64,000 bases of DNA from Clostridia bacterium. Its GTDB lineage: Bacteria > Bacillota > Clostridia > Oscillospirales > Acutalibacteraceae. Position 1 is the stretch's first letter; the number at the start of each line of letters is the position of its first letter. The notes under the pieces were generated by a model. It saw only the letters and a list, made by a program, of their open reading frames with translations, searched no databases and had not been told where the DNA came from. Shown here in pieces: positions 8,930 through 19,807 of this stretch. The stretch spans positions 1 through 64,000 of the forward strand of contig JAGAJB010000038.1 of assembly GCA_017626295.1 (NCBI GenBank), written 5' to 3'. The position numbers and the translations under genes were made by a program.

Positions 8930-10411
8930 TCATAAATTTTTCCTTGTTTTATTATAAATCTTGGATTTAATGCTATCAATAAGCGAAAGTTTTGTTTTAT
9001 CGTGAACTTTTAATTCGTCAACCGTAAAAGCCGCGGCAGAAAATTCTGCTTTATAACTTTCGTAAAGGTCAACTACAGTGCCGTCGGAAAGTTCCGTAAT
9101 GCAGGAATAAATAAAGGTAAAGGGATTAAGGTTGTCTGTTATATTCTTTCTGTATTTCCATTCCACAACGTTGTTTTCGTCATAAAGACCGATTTTAATA
9201 ACGCCCAGTTTTCTGGTTTTTGTGGCAGGGCAGGAAAGTATAATTGCATCTTTGCCGTCAATCTTTTTACTGTAATTTATAACGGAGAACATACAGTTTG
9301 AACAGTATTCAAGGCCTTTGTCAATAGTATATTTACTCCAGGTTTCACCGCCGTCGGTGGAATCTGTGTAACTTATATACCCTGCGATATTTCTTGAATA
9401 CATTCTAAGAACACCGTTATTAAGAAGAACTAACTGACTTTCGGAACTTTTTCCCGCCGGGCCTACCTGCTTTGCCTTTTCGGAACGATGCCAGTTTTCG
9501 CCGTCTTCGGTATAAATAACGCTTGTGTATTCTCTTCCGCCGTTGTTGTCGTAAATTGAGAAAATAACTCTCTGTTTACCGTCTTTTTCAATGCAGATAC
9601 CGACACCGGGAGAAAAGCCTGTGAATCCCTTTGAGTTGATTTCGGTATTTAAAATTTTCCCGTCCGACCAGGTTTCGCCCTTGTCAAAACTCTTTCTGAC
9701 CCAAAGATAATACGTGGGGTAGATTTTTATGGGGGCATAGGCGTAGAAAATATTAGCAATAACGTCCTTGTTATTCAAGGAGCCGTCTTTGTTCATTTGT
9801 TTAATAAGAACAGGGGAATAGTTCTCGCCGTTTTTTTCATGGATGTTATATGCCCTGTCTACATAAAAGTTTTTGTAGTTTGAGTTATCAGAGAATTTAA
9901 GAACGGGGGCAAAACCGTCTTCACCAAAATTATCAACATAATACGGGTAATGGTTTTTATCAAGTGTGGTGCTTTCGGCTTTTTCGTGGGATGTTTTGTC
10001 GCAAAGGGCAAGTTTTCCGTCAATGAAACCGCTGTCTTTGCCGTATGTGCCTGCACTCCACAGACCCATATATGCAGGACAAGCGTCGCAAACGTGGTAA
10101 ACAACACCGTTTTTATCCTCGCACATTGCCGAGTCGCAGAAAGAGGCGGATGTGGGTATTGCTTTATTATGGTCGCAGTCTTCCATATCGTTAAAATGAT
10201 TTACCCATACAATATCCGACCAGGTTTTACAGTTGTCATCGGAATAGCGGATTACCGTTTCAATATTTGCAGGGTCATCTGTTCCGTTGCCGTATCGAAT
10301 ATCCGCACCCGCAAGAACTCTGCCGCTTTTAAGGGTGAGTATGGAAGGGATTCTGAACAGTTTACTGTCAGCAGTACCGGGAGCATAGGGGTTTGTTATA
10401 TTTTGAGCCAT
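8930..10411 (-). CDS. Exo-alpha-sialidase (GH33-like)
   Basis: A 493-residue six-bladed propeller sialidase. The FRIP motif, whose Arg belongs to the carboxylate-binding triad, is at residues 19-22. At least four Asp-box repeats are seen (YSDDNCKTW at 56-64, then SFDKGETW, YTEDGENW and STDGGETW). Such enzymes release terminal sialic acids from glycans. No signal peptide, anchor or carbohydrate-binding module is visible, so it looks cytoplasmic or non-classically exported. GAGGTG lies 5 nt before ATG 10411. It follows the alpha-mannosidase gene by 58 bp start-to-stop context and is in the same operon; no sialic acid catabolism genes are in the window. Confidence 0.85.
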   Translation of the reverse strand: MAQNITNPYAPGTADSKLFRIPSILTLKSGRVLAGADIRYGNGTDDPANIETVIRYSDDNCKTWSDIVWVNHFNDMEDCDHNKAIPTSASFCDSAMCEDKNGVVYHVCDACPAYMGLWSAGTYGKDSGFIDGKLALCDKTSHEKAESTTLDKNHYPYYVDNFGEDGFAPVLKFSDNSNYKNFYVDRAYNIHEKNGENYSPVLIKQMNKDGSLNNKDVIANIFYAYAPIKIYPTYYLWVRKSFDKGETWSDGKILNTEINSKGFTGFSPGVGICIEKDGKQRVIFSIYDNNGGREYTSVIYTEDGENWHRSEKAKQVGPAGKSSESQLVLLNNGVLRMYSRNIAGYISYTDSTDGGETWSKYTIDKGLEYCSNCMFSVINYSKKIDGKDAIILSCPATKTRKLGVIKIGLYDENNVVEWKYRKNITDNLNPFTFIYSCITELSDGTVVDLYESYKAEFSAAAFTVDELKVHDKTKLSLIDSIKSKIYNKTRKNL

Positions 10412-10424
10412 TTTTACACCTCAT

Positions 10425-13400
10425 TTATATAAGTCTGAAAGTTTTAACTTCAAAGGGTTTGATGTTAAACTTAATTTCGTTGCCGTTGAAAGTGATTTCG
10501 TTTTCGTTTTCTTCCATAAGGTTACATTCGTAAACCTTTGAGAAAGGCAAGTTAACAGTAAGGGTTCTTTCGCCTCTTACACGACGGCTTTCGTAAACAC
10601 GCACAATAATTCCGTTGCCGTCCTGTGCCTGTTTTACTGTATCAATTATAACGTCGTCATTGTCGCAGTTAATGTAACTGTAACTTTCGGGTAACGTGCC
10701 GTTTTGTGCAGTTACATCGTATGCTTTCAAGGGAAGATTAAGGGCGAATGCTTCGTTAACAGTTCCGCCTGTCTGCCAGGTTCCCTTGTGGGGATAGTAG
10801 GCGTATGTGAAAGTGTGCATACCTAAATCGCCTTTTCTGTCGGGGCAGGTGGGAGCACGAAGAAGCGTGATTCTCATACGGCTGTCAAGAATATCGTATC
10901 CGTATTTGCAATCGTTGAGAATACTTACGCCGTAATCACCTTCGGAAAGGTCTGCCCATTTGTGCGCGCATTGTTCATAACGTGCCGCGTCAAATGATGA
11001 GTTGCGGTGTGTGGGTCTTTTAATAGCACCGTGTGCCGCCTCAAAAGTTGCCTCGGTGTTAAGCACGTTAACGTCAAATGCCGCTTTCATAACCTTGTCG
11101 CGTTCCTGCCAGTCAACTTCGGTTTCAAAGAGTAACTGACGGCTGTTTTTGTAAAGGATAATATTCTGCGTAACAGTTGATTTATTGAATTTTCTTGTTA
11201 CTTTAAGGACTGCTCTTACAGGTGAAGATTCAGCGATTTCAACGCTTTCAGCCTCTCTGAGTACCCATTTTTTCTTCTCGTAGTTCTGTTCAAGGTTCCA
11301 GGCGGTTTCGTGAACGCATTTATCAATAAATACTGTTATAAGGTTTCCTTCTCCGTCAAGAGTTTCACGGTTGTTCTCTTTATCAAAAATTGATGTGAGT
11401 ATACCGTTTTCATCGTATTCTACCCGAACAATTTCGTTTTCGATTACGCCGTTTGCGATTTTAACATTTTCCGCTTTTTCGGACTCGGCATAGGGGAAAA
11501 ATTTGTAACCCATAGGGGGAACGTCAGTTGCAATAAATTCGGTGTATTCAACTCCGTCTTTCTCGAAGTTTCTGCATACTCCGTCAAAAGATTTGTTTCC
11601 TTTAACCGTAACAGGTGCAGTAACTTTGTGTGAAAGGAGGTTCCACACTGTTACACCGTCATTCTTAACCTGTATTTTGGGAATAATACTGTTTATAGCG
11701 GTGTCTAACATTTCGTTTCCGTCGGTTTCAAGTTTCTTGAAATCGGGACGGCAGTCTTCCATAGCCTCGTGTATAGACGTACCGGGAAGAATATCGTGGA
11801 ACTGATTTTTAAGGAATAAAAGCCAGAGGTTCTGCAGTTTTTCAATATCATAACCGCCGCCGAAAACTCCTGCCATTTCGCAACGGCTCAAAAGGAACTC
11901 GTTTTTGCGGTTGGCTTTTTTGATAAAGCCCTGGCTCGTATAGGTACCTCGGTGGTTTTCATAGTAAAGTTCATCACAATAGGTGGGTAATTCTTCTCGG
12001 ATTTTTTCTGCCTCTGCAAAGAATTCTGCGGGGTGACCCATTCTTGTTTTGGGAAGACCGGGGAAGTTTTTAAGTCTTTTTGCGTTTTCAAGCATTCTGT
12101 ACGTACTTCCGCCGCCACCGTCACCGTAGCCGAACATACCGAAGCCTGTTTTGAGAACGTGTTTTAAGTCGTTGTTAAAGGAAGCGTCGCAAACTTGCTT
12201 GGGGTCGTAATCGCCCTGATAATGAGAACGCTGATTCAATGCGAGAATTTCAGAGCCGTCCGCACCTTTCCATTTGAAAAGGGTGTGGGGGAAACGGTTG
12301 GTGTCCTGGTTAAGAAGTTTGGTTGTAATAAAATATTTCATACCGCTTTTTTTGATAATCTGCGGTAAAGCGTGCGAGAAACCGAAGCAGTCGGGGAGCC
12401 AATACGTATCAGAGGAAACTCCGAATTCCTTAAGGAAAAATTCTCTTCCGTAAAGAAGTTGGCGAATCATACTTTCGCCCGATGCAATATTTGTGTCACA
12501 CTCAACCCAGGTGTTACCCACAATATTCCATTGACCGTTTTTTACTTTTTCTTTAATTCTCTCATAAAGTTCGGGGTAGTTCTTTTTTATCATATCATAG
12601 GCAATAGCCTGACTTTGCGTAAAGGTAAATTCGGGATAAACATCCATAAGAGCAAGGTTGTTTGCAAAGGTTCTTGCACTTTTTCTTTCTGTTTCCTGAA
12701 TTCTCCAAAGCCACGCTATGTCAATGTGACTGTGACCGTCAAAAATAACCTCGGACGTAGCAGTATATTCAATTTCCGCTAACTTTTTATCAAAATGCTC
12801 GCAGGCAATTGCAATGGATTTTCGGGTTTCTTCTTCGGGGAAATCAAAGTCAACAAGGTGGATAGAGTCGTCAAGAACCTTATATACGCTTTCTTTTATA
12901 AATTCATCTTTAATGCAGGGGAGTGCATCCCAGGCAGTAACACAGTTAAGATAGAATTTTTCGCAGATTTCATCAACTATTGCAAAGTTTGCAAATTTAA
13001 GCGTGTATTCACATTCCTTGATGCCGTCCATTGCCATATTGCAGAAGCCTGCAGAGTCAACACAAGCCTCAAGCACAATTTCCATAGGTTCACCGAAGGT
13101 GAGGAAGTTTTCGGTAATATTAACGGTTTCTCTGGCAACCCATCCGCTTTTCTCTCTTGAAGAAACGGAGTTTGCAATTTTCCCGTTAATTCTTATAAGG
13201 ATTTCACCGCCGAAATCAAGGTTAAGATAAATCTTTTTACCCTTGAAACTTTCGGGGAGTGTAACCTGTGCTTTGAATATTCTCGCACAGTCGTATCGTG
13301 CAAACCAATGGTCACCTAATTTTATTTTTTCTTCTGTTTCGGGTAAAAATTCATATTTACCCGCACCCAGATAATTACCGTCATAGGTAGTCCACTCGGG

Positions 13401-13481
13401 GATAGAAATACTGTCCGGTACGCAGTATTTTTTCAGTTGTTCAAACATATCAAATAAAACATGTTCTTTGGGAGTGCGCAT
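10425..13481 (-). CDS. Alpha-mannosidase (GH38)
   Basis: A 1018-residue glycoside hydrolase that removes alpha-linked mannose. An N-terminal beta-domain (residues about 1-240) precedes the catalytic domain with zinc ligands in GHSHIDIAWLW (about 249-259), then the nucleophile Asp in YWLPDCFGFSHALP, and a large C-terminal beta-sandwich region ending near 1018. This is the standard bacterial GH38 layout, close to the cytoplasmic MngB-like group; no signal peptide is present. The start is ATG 13481, where AGGAG is 6 nt upstream, rather than the earlier in-frame codon at 13499. It leads a two-gene operon with the sialidase, consistent with use of host or mucin-type N-glycan fragments. Confidence 0.92.
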   Translation of the reverse strand: MRTPKEHVLFDMFEQLKKYCVPDSISIPEWTTYDGNYLGAGKYEFLPETEEKIKLGDHWFARYDCARIFKAQVTLPESFKGKKIYLNLDFGGEILIRINGKIANSVSSREKSGWVARETVNITENFLTFGEPMEIVLEACVDSAGFCNMAMDGIKECEYTLKFANFAIVDEICEKFYLNCVTAWDALPCIKDEFIKESVYKVLDDSIHLVDFDFPEEETRKSIAIACEHFDKKLAEIEYTATSEVIFDGHSHIDIAWLWRIQETERKSARTFANNLALMDVYPEFTFTQSQAIAYDMIKKNYPELYERIKEKVKNGQWNIVGNTWVECDTNIASGESMIRQLLYGREFFLKEFGVSSDTYWLPDCFGFSHALPQIIKKSGMKYFITTKLLNQDTNRFPHTLFKWKGADGSEILALNQRSHYQGDYDPKQVCDASFNNDLKHVLKTGFGMFGYGDGGGGSTYRMLENAKRLKNFPGLPKTRMGHPAEFFAEAEKIREELPTYCDELYYENHRGTYTSQGFIKKANRKNEFLLSRCEMAGVFGGGYDIEKLQNLWLLFLKNQFHDILPGTSIHEAMEDCRPDFKKLETDGNEMLDTAINSIIPKIQVKNDGVTVWNLLSHKVTAPVTVKGNKSFDGVCRNFEKDGVEYTEFIATDVPPMGYKFFPYAESEKAENVKIANGVIENEIVRVEYDENGILTSIFDKENNRETLDGEGNLITVFIDKCVHETAWNLEQNYEKKKWVLREAESVEIAESSPVRAVLKVTRKFNKSTVTQNIILYKNSRQLLFETEVDWQERDKVMKAAFDVNVLNTEATFEAAHGAIKRPTHRNSSFDAARYEQCAHKWADLSEGDYGVSILNDCKYGYDILDSRMRITLLRAPTCPDRKGDLGMHTFTYAYYPHKGTWQTGGTVNEAFALNLPLKAYDVTAQNGTLPESYSYINCDNDDVIIDTVKQAQDGNGIIVRVYESRRVRGERTLTVNLPFSKVYECNLMEENENEITFNGNEIKFNIKPFEVKTFRLI

Positions 13482-13513
13482 AAAAATTCTCCTAAACATT
13501 AAATATTTCTTTT

Positions 13514-13543
13514 AATATAGCATAACTAAAATAAGATTATCAA
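13514..13543 (-). promoter_or_regulatory. Promoter of the mannosidase-sialidase operon
   Basis: On the - strand TTGATA (13538-13543) and TATATT (13514-13519) are 18 bp apart, close upstream of the mannosidase start. Confidence 0.5.
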
Positions 13544-13624
13544 GAAAAAAATGGATATTCAGAAGAATTATATATAATAGTAATAAAGTTAACGTATTAT
13601 CTTTTAATTTAAAATATTTCGTGG

Positions 13625-13652
13625 TATAATATTATGAATTGGATTAAAGGAG
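13625..13652 (+). promoter_or_regulatory. -10 element and ribosome site of uvrB
   Basis: TATAAT at 13625-13630 has a weak TTTTAA at 13602-13607 (17-bp spacer) and is followed by AAAGGAGGG before the start codon. I see no GAAC-N4-GTTC LexA box here, unlike in front of the Y-family polymerase. Confidence 0.5.
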
Positions 13653-13664
13653 GGCTGTGAGCCT

Positions 13665-15629
13665 ATGGATAAATTTAAACTTGTTTCACCTTATGAACCC
13701 ACAGGCGACCAGCCTGAAGCAATAAAAAGCCTTGTGGACGGTGTTAACAAAGGTTACGATGAGCAAACACTTCTTGGTGTAACAGGGTCGGGTAAAACGT
13801 TTACTATGGCAAACGTAATAGCCGAACTTAACCGCCCCACGTTAGTTCTTGCCCACAATAAAACCCTTGCGGCTCAACTTTGCAGTGAGTTTAAGGAGTT
13901 CTTTCCTGAGAATGCGGTTGAATATTTCGTTTCCTATTACGACTATTATCAGCCGGAAGCGTATATTCCCTCAACCGACACTTATATTGAAAAAGACAGC
14001 GCAGTTAATGATGAAATAGATAAACTTCGACACTCTGCAACTTCCGCCCTTTCCGAGAGGCGCGACGTTATTATCGTCGCAAGTGTTTCGTGCATATATA
14101 CTCTCGGTGACCCTATTGATTATCGCAGTATGGTTATATCTTTAAGAACGGGTATGCAAAAAGACAGGGACGAACTTATAAAGAAACTCGTTGAAATTCA
14201 GTACGAGCGCAATGACGTTAATTTCACCCGAAACAAATTCAGAGTAAAAGGGGATACAGTGGAAATATTCCCTGTATATTCTTCCGAAAGTGCTTACAGA
14301 GTTGAGTTTTTCGGTGATGAAATTGACAGAATTTCCGAAATCCACCCCCTCACAGGTGAGGTTAAATGCACTCTATCCCACGTTGCAATTTACCCTGCAT
14401 CCCACTACGTTGTTGAGCCCGATAAAATGGAAAAGGCTCTTCAGAATATCTACAACGAAATGGAACAAAGGGTAGAGGAATTTAAGGCTGAGGGTAAACT
14501 TTTGGAGGCTCAGCGTATTCAACAGCGCACTCTTTACGATATTGAAATGTTAAGGGAAACAGGCTTCTGCAAAGGTATTGAGAACTATTCCCGTGTTATG
14601 TCGGGCAGAGAGCCGGGAACTGCTCCTTTCACACTTCTCGATTATTTTCCTGACGATTTTATACTGTTTGTGGATGAATCCCACGTAACACTTCCACAGG
14701 TGCGCGGTATGTTCGGCGGTGACCGTTCACGAAAAGAAAGTCTTGTGAATTTCGGTTTCAGACTCCCCTCTGCATTTGACAACAGACCCTTAAAATTCGA
14801 TGAATTTTACAAAAAAACTCATCAGAAAATATTCGTCAGCGCAACGCCCGGTGAACTTGAGAAAGAAAAAAGTTCGCAAGTTGCGGAGCAGGTTATAAGA
14901 CCTACGGGACTTCTTGACCCCGAAATAAGTGTAAGACCAACCGAGGGGCAAATTGATGACCTTATTTCCGAAATCAACATCCGCGTTGAGCGTAAAGAAC
15001 GTGTTCTTGTAACAACTCTTACAAGAAAAATGGCGGAGGATTTGACGGATTATCTTACTGACTACGGCATAAAAGTGCGCTATATGCATTTTGACGTTGA
15101 TACAATTGAGCGAATGGAACTTATACGCGATTTGCGTTTAGGCGAATTTGACGTTCTTGTGGGAATTAACCTGTTAAGAGAGGGTCTTGATATTCCCGAA
15201 GTATCACTTGTTGCTATTCTTGATGCGGATAAAGAGGGTTTCTTAAGAAGTGAAACTTCCCTTATTCAGACCGTGGGCAGAGCCGCCCGAAACGCTAACG
15301 GACAGGTTATAATGTACGCGGACGAAGTTACGGGTTCTATGGAAAGAGCCATAACCGAAACTTATCGCCGTCGTGAAAAACAAATGAAATATAACGAGGA
15401 ACACGGCATTGTTCCCGAAACAATAAAGAAAGACGTTCGTGAAATTCTTGAAATCAGTTCTAAAGACAATATTCAGGAGCGCGTTGCAAAACGCAGACTT
15501 TCCGAAAGAGAAAAGAACGAACTTATTGAGAAACTTACCAAAGAAATGCGTGCTGCCGCAAGGCTTCTTGAGTTTGAACACGCAGCATATTTAAGAGATC
15601 AGATTCAAAAACTTAAAAACGGAAAATAA
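13665..15629 (+). CDS. uvrB: UvrABC system protein B
   Basis: A 654-residue helicase-like subunit of nucleotide excision repair. It has the N-terminal [17 protein letters not shown] signature, Walker A GVTGSGKT near residue 39, the beta-hairpin region [12 protein letters not shown] (about 92-103), the DEAD-like VDESHV, the SATPG motif, helicase motif [11 protein letters not shown] and a C-terminal UVR domain (residues about 615-650) that contacts UvrC. The product loads onto damage with UvrA and recruits UvrC. uvrA follows after 12 bp, so the two are coexpressed; uvrC is not in the window. Confidence 0.97.
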   Translation: MDKFKLVSPYEPTGDQPEAIKSLVDGVNKGYDEQTLLGVTGSGKTFTMANVIAELNRPTLVLAHNKTLAAQLCSEFKEFFPENAVEYFVSYYDYYQPEAYIPSTDTYIEKDSAVNDEIDKLRHSATSALSERRDVIIVASVSCIYTLGDPIDYRSMVISLRTGMQKDRDELIKKLVEIQYERNDVNFTRNKFRVKGDTVEIFPVYSSESAYRVEFFGDEIDRISEIHPLTGEVKCTLSHVAIYPASHYVVEPDKMEKALQNIYNEMEQRVEEFKAEGKLLEAQRIQQRTLYDIEMLRETGFCKGIENYSRVMSGREPGTAPFTLLDYFPDDFILFVDESHVTLPQVRGMFGGDRSRKESLVNFGFRLPSAFDNRPLKFDEFYKKTHQKIFVSATPGELEKEKSSQVAEQVIRPTGLLDPEISVRPTEGQIDDLISEINIRVERKERVLVTTLTRKMAEDLTDYLTDYGIKVRYMHFDVDTIERMELIRDLRLGEFDVLVGINLLREGLDIPEVSLVAILDADKEGFLRSETSLIQTVGRAARNANGQVIMYADEVTGSMERAITETYRRREKQMKYNEEHGIVPETIKKDVREILEISSKDNIQERVAKRRLSEREKNELIEKLTKEMRAAARLLEFEHAAYLRDQIQKLKNGK

Positions 15630-15641
15630 TAAGGGATTTTT

Positions 15642-18461
15642 ATGGAGAAAAATTTAATTGTTAAAGGTGCCAGAGAGCACAATTTGAAAAACGTAAGCGT
15701 TGAAATACCAAGGGATAAACTTGTTGTTTTTACAGGTCTTTCGGGTTCGGGTAAGTCATCACTTGCCTTTGATACCATTTATGCTGAGGGTCAGCGCAGA
15801 TATATGGAGAGCCTTTCTTCATACGCCCGTCAGTTTCTCGGTATTATGGAAAAACCCGACGTTGACAGTATAGACGGACTTTCACCCGCAATATCCATTG
15901 ACCAGAAAACCACGTCTAAAAACCCCCGTTCAACTGTGGGTACGGTTACGGAGATTTATGACTATTTAAGACTTTTGTATGCCAGAATAGGCGTGCCTCA
16001 TTGTCCTGTTTGCGGTAAGGAAATCAAGCAACAGTCCATAGACCAGATTGTAGATAAAATTCTTAAACTCCCCGAAGGCACGAAGTTTCAGGTTCTCGCA
16101 CCCATTGCCAAAGGTAAAAAAGGCGAGTTTCAGAAGGAACTTGAAAGCGCGGCAAAATCGGGCTTTTCAAGAGCGCGTATTGACGGCGAGGTTACAGACC
16201 TTTCCGATAAAATAAAACTGAAAAAGAACATAAAACATAATATTGAGATTATAGTAGACCGCCTTATTATGAAAGAGGGGGTTGCTTCACGCCTTGCAGA
16301 CTCCTTGGAAACTGCCTTTTCGCTTACCGAGGGGAACGTTCTTGTTGACATTATTGGCGGGGAAGAAATTCTCTTTTCCCAGAATTTTGCCTGCCCCGAC
16401 CACGGCTCCTGTATGGATGAACTTGAACCGCGTATGTTTTCTTTTAACAATCCTTTCGGTGCTTGTCCCACTTGTTCGGGATTGAGCGTGTTTATGCGCG
16501 TTTCCGAGGATTTACTTGTTCCCAACAGAAAACTTTCCATTAACGGCGGTGCTATCAAAGGTTGCGGATGGAGTAAAACTGATTCAAGCACCATTGCGGG
16601 AATGTACTATAACGCATTGGCGGAAAGATACGACTTTACCCTTGACACACCTTTCAATAAAATTTCCCCCGAAGGTCAGAAAGCCATTTTCTACGGTACT
16701 GACGGTGAACGTATTAAAATGGTGCGTCAGAATGAGTACGGCAGCGGTACTTATATGACAGAGTTTGAGGGTATTGTTAATAACCTTGAGCGCCGTTACA
16801 GAGAAACCACAAGTGATTGGTCGCGTAAAGAAATTGAGCAGTATATGACTGCTTGCCCTTGCCCCGACTGTAAAGGTGCGCGCCTTAAACCCGCGCCCCT
16901 TGCGGTAACCGTCGGCGGTAAAAATATTAAAGAATTTACTGATATGTCTATTCGTGGTGAGTTGGAGTTTATTGATAGTCTTGAACTTACCGAAAAAGAG
17001 CAGATTATAGGTAAACAGATTATAAAAGAAATTCGTTCAAGACTTGCGTTTTTGTGTAATGTAGGTCTCGACTACCTTACGCTTTCCCGTTCGTCAGGTA
17101 CTTTGTCGGGCGGTGAAAGTCAGCGTATCCGCCTCGCTACACAAATAGGCTCCTCTCTTATGGGTGTACTTTATATTCTCGACGAGCCCAGTATAGGCCT
17201 TCATCAGCGCGATAATGAAAAACTTTTGCAGTCACTTTGTAATCTTCGTGATTTGGGTAACACGCTTATTGTTGTTGAACACGATGAAGACACAATGAAT
17301 GCGGCGGATTATATTGTGGATGTAGGCCCCGGTGCAGGTGTTCATGGCGGTGAAATCGTGTGTGCGGGTACTGTTGAGGAAATAAAAAAATGCGAGCGTT
17401 CTCTTACAGGTCAGTTCCTTTCGGGTAAAAAGAAGATAGAAGTTCCCGAAAAACGCCGTGAAGGTAACGGGAAATATATTGAAATAAAAGGTGCTAAACA
17501 AAATAACCTTAAAAATATTGACGTAAAAATACCCTTGGGCGAACTCGTTGTCGTAACAGGCGTTTCGGGGTCGGGTAAATCCTCGCTTATCAACGAAATA
17601 CTTTACAAAAAACTTGCGGCAGAACTTAATAATGCCCGCAAATTCGCAGGTAAACACGACGAGATATTGGGTATAGAGCACCTTGATAAAGTAATAAATA
17701 TCGACCAGTCACCCATAGGCAGAACACCCCGTTCAAATACCGCAACGTACACAGGTGTGTTCAACGATATAAGAACGCTCTTTGCTTCAACACAGGATGC
17801 TAAAGCAAAAGGCTACGATGCCGGCAGATTTTCATTTAACGTAAAGGGTGGCAGATGTGAATCCTGTGAGGGTGACGGCATTATAAAAATCGAAATGAAC
17901 TTCCTTTCGGATGTTTACGTTCCTTGTGAAGTTTGTCGCGGTGCCAGGTATAACAGAGAAACCCTTGAAGTGAAATATAAGGGAAAAAGTATCAGCGACG
18001 TTCTTAATATGACCGTTGAAGAAGCCATGAACTTCTTCTCCAATGTTCCGAAAATCAGACATAAACTTGAAACGATTTATGACGTCGGTTTAGGGTATAT
18101 CACATTGGGGCAGTCTGCCACAACTCTTTCGGGCGGTGAGGCTCAGCGAGTTAAACTTGCAACGGAACTTTCAAAAAAATCAACAGGCAAAACCGTTTAC
18201 ATTCTGGATGAGCCTACAACAGGGCTTCATACAGCGGACGTCAAGAAACTTCTTGAAGTTATAAATAAACTTGTTGATGCGGATAACTCCGTAATAGTTA
18301 TAGAGCATAACCTTGACGTTATAAAAACCGCCGATTATATAATTGACCTGGGTCCCGAAGGCGGTAACGGTGGCGGCGAAATTGTTGTTGCAGGTACACC
18401 CGAAGAAGTGGCAAAATGTAAAAAATCTTATACAGGAAAATATTTAAAACCATTGCTATAA
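15642..18461 (+). CDS. uvrA: UvrABC system protein A
   Basis: A 939-residue dimeric ATPase that finds bulky DNA lesions and delivers UvrB. Two ABC modules are clear: Walker [15 protein letters not shown] near residue 31 and [10 protein letters not shown] near 642, signature motifs [12 protein letters not shown] and [12 protein letters not shown], and zinc-binding CxxC pairs ([12 protein letters not shown], and [14 protein letters not shown]). Length and order match the family. It is the second gene of the uvrBA operon. Confidence 0.97.
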   Translation: MEKNLIVKGAREHNLKNVSVEIPRDKLVVFTGLSGSGKSSLAFDTIYAEGQRRYMESLSSYARQFLGIMEKPDVDSIDGLSPAISIDQKTTSKNPRSTVGTVTEIYDYLRLLYARIGVPHCPVCGKEIKQQSIDQIVDKILKLPEGTKFQVLAPIAKGKKGEFQKELESAAKSGFSRARIDGEVTDLSDKIKLKKNIKHNIEIIVDRLIMKEGVASRLADSLETAFSLTEGNVLVDIIGGEEILFSQNFACPDHGSCMDELEPRMFSFNNPFGACPTCSGLSVFMRVSEDLLVPNRKLSINGGAIKGCGWSKTDSSTIAGMYYNALAERYDFTLDTPFNKISPEGQKAIFYGTDGERIKMVRQNEYGSGTYMTEFEGIVNNLERRYRETTSDWSRKEIEQYMTACPCPDCKGARLKPAPLAVTVGGKNIKEFTDMSIRGELEFIDSLELTEKEQIIGKQIIKEIRSRLAFLCNVGLDYLTLSRSSGTLSGGESQRIRLATQIGSSLMGVLYILDEPSIGLHQRDNEKLLQSLCNLRDLGNTLIVVEHDEDTMNAADYIVDVGPGAGVHGGEIVCAGTVEEIKKCERSLTGQFLSGKKKIEVPEKRREGNGKYIEIKGAKQNNLKNIDVKIPLGELVVVTGVSGSGKSSLINEILYKKLAAELNNARKFAGKHDEILGIEHLDKVINIDQSPIGRTPRSNTATYTGVFNDIRTLFASTQDAKAKGYDAGRFSFNVKGGRCESCEGDGIIKIEMNFLSDVYVPCEVCRGARYNRETLEVKYKGKSISDVLNMTVEEAMNFFSNVPKIRHKLETIYDVGLGYITLGQSATTLSGGEAQRVKLATELSKKSTGKTVYILDEPTTGLHTADVKKLLEVINKLVDADNSVIVIEHNLDVIKTADYIIDLGPEGGNGGGEIVVAGTPEEVAKCKKSYTGKYLKPLL

Positions 18462-18517
18462 TTTTAAAAATGTTATATAATTGTTGAAAATTTAATTTTT
18501 CAAAAGAGGGAATGACT

Positions 18518-19774
18518 ATGAAAGCAAACGAAAGTATACCTAACTATGATATAAAAGTCAGGGAATATACAAACTATGCTATAAAAAGCATCAAAAATGT
18601 TTGTAAAAATTTCGGCCCGCGTCCCGTAGGCAGTGATGCGGAAAAACAGGCTCAGGAGTATATGCTCGCTGACCTCCGGAAATTCTGCGACGAAGCAAAA
18701 CGCGAGGAATACAAGTGCAGTGACAAGGCGTTTATGTCCTGGGTGCCTATCGGTGCGGCACTTCTTATACTTAACGTATTGTTCTTCACACTTGGTTGGC
18801 ACGTTGTTGCCCTTGCACTTTCCGTTGTTACATTGTTCTTGGTGTTGGCAGAGTTTATTTTCTATAAACCTGTTCTTGACGTCTTCTTCCCCAAGAAAAC
18901 AAGCGGTAACGTTTACGGCGTAAGAAAAGCAATAGGGGAGACAAAAAAGCGCATAATTCTTTCAGGTCATACGGATTCGGCTTTTGAGTGGACTTATACA
19001 TACAAAGGCGGCAGACCTGTTGTGGTAACAATAATCGTAACTGCGGTTGTTGCCATACTCCTCGGTATCGGTGCTAATATTTACGGTATGATTCACTTCG
19101 ACGGTGCTTTCGGTTCAGTTGTATGGGGCGAAAACGGTGGTATTGCACTCAAAGTGCTTGCAGTTATTATGTATATTACGGTTCCCGTACTTATTGCCGC
19201 ATTTAAATTTTCTAACTATAAACTCCCTGTTATAGGTGCAAACGATGACCTTACAGGTTGCTTTATCTCCTGTGCTGCTGCAAAATTCTTAAGCGATAAC
19301 GATATTCGTTTTGAAAATACAGAAGTTGCAGTTCTTTGCGCAGGCGGTGAAGAAGCAGGTCTTCGAGGCTCAAAAGCATTTGCAAAAATGAATAAAGATA
19401 TGCTGGGCGACGGTGTTGAAACTGTTTTCGTCAGTTTTGATACTATCCGTGAACTTGAATTTGCAAAGATTTACGAAAAAGATATGACAGGTATGGTTAA
19501 AAACGACCGTCGTGTAGCAGAACTTTTACAGAATGCCGCTAAAAATGTGGGTATTGACGTTCCCATAGGAACTATTGAACTCGGCTCAACCGATGCAGCC
19601 GCAATGTCACAGGCAGGCGTTCCCGCAAGTGCATTTACCGCTATGGACCCCACACCCGCAAGGTATTATCATACACGACTTGACGATGAAAAGAATCTTT
19701 CTGCTCAGGCTATTGATACAGGCGTAAAAGTCGCCCTCGAAACAATTTTCCTTTATGACGAAAAGGGGATATAA
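18518..19774 (+). CDS. Membrane-embedded M28 family peptidase
   Basis: About 418 residues. The M28 zinc ligands are all present: H in ILSGHTDSAFEW, D in GANDDLTGC, the EE pair in CAGGEEAGLRG, D in STDAAAMSQAG and H in YYHTRLDD. Unusually, about four hydrophobic helices (residues roughly 72-115 and 170-235) interrupt the peptidase sequence, so the catalytic domain should lie against the membrane. Substrate is unknown; M28 enzymes are mostly aminopeptidases. ATG 18518 is preferred over 18512 because GAGGGA then has a 6-nt spacing. It follows uvrA by about 56 bp but probably uses its own promoter. Confidence 0.85.
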   Translation: MKANESIPNYDIKVREYTNYAIKSIKNVCKNFGPRPVGSDAEKQAQEYMLADLRKFCDEAKREEYKCSDKAFMSWVPIGAALLILNVLFFTLGWHVVALALSVVTLFLVLAEFIFYKPVLDVFFPKKTSGNVYGVRKAIGETKKRIILSGHTDSAFEWTYTYKGGRPVVVTIIVTAVVAILLGIGANIYGMIHFDGAFGSVVWGENGGIALKVLAVIMYITVPVLIAAFKFSNYKLPVIGANDDLTGCFISCAAAKFLSDNDIRFENTEVAVLCAGGEEAGLRGSKAFAKMNKDMLGDGVETVFVSFDTIRELEFAKIYEKDMTGMVKNDRRVAELLQNAAKNVGIDVPIGTIELGSTDAAAMSQAGVPASAFTAMDPTPARYYHTRLDDEKNLSAQAIDTGVKVALETIFLYDEKGI

Positions 19775-19775
19775 C

Positions 19776-19804
19776 AAAAAGCAGTCCGCGAGGACTGCTT
19801 TTTT
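19776..19804. terminator. Bidirectional terminator
   Basis: AAAAAGCAGTCC and GGACTGCTTTTTT form a 7-bp GC-rich stem extended by A/T pairs, with a 4-nt loop, between convergent genes. Confidence 0.85.
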
Positions 19805-19807
19805 AAA

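Noticed and set aside
16130-16594. Long antisense open frame opposite uvrA
   Set aside because: It is a shadow of a codon-biased gene, has no ribosome site and reads as low-complexity sequence. The same applies to other long antisense frames opposite polA, the SDR genes, pncB and murE.
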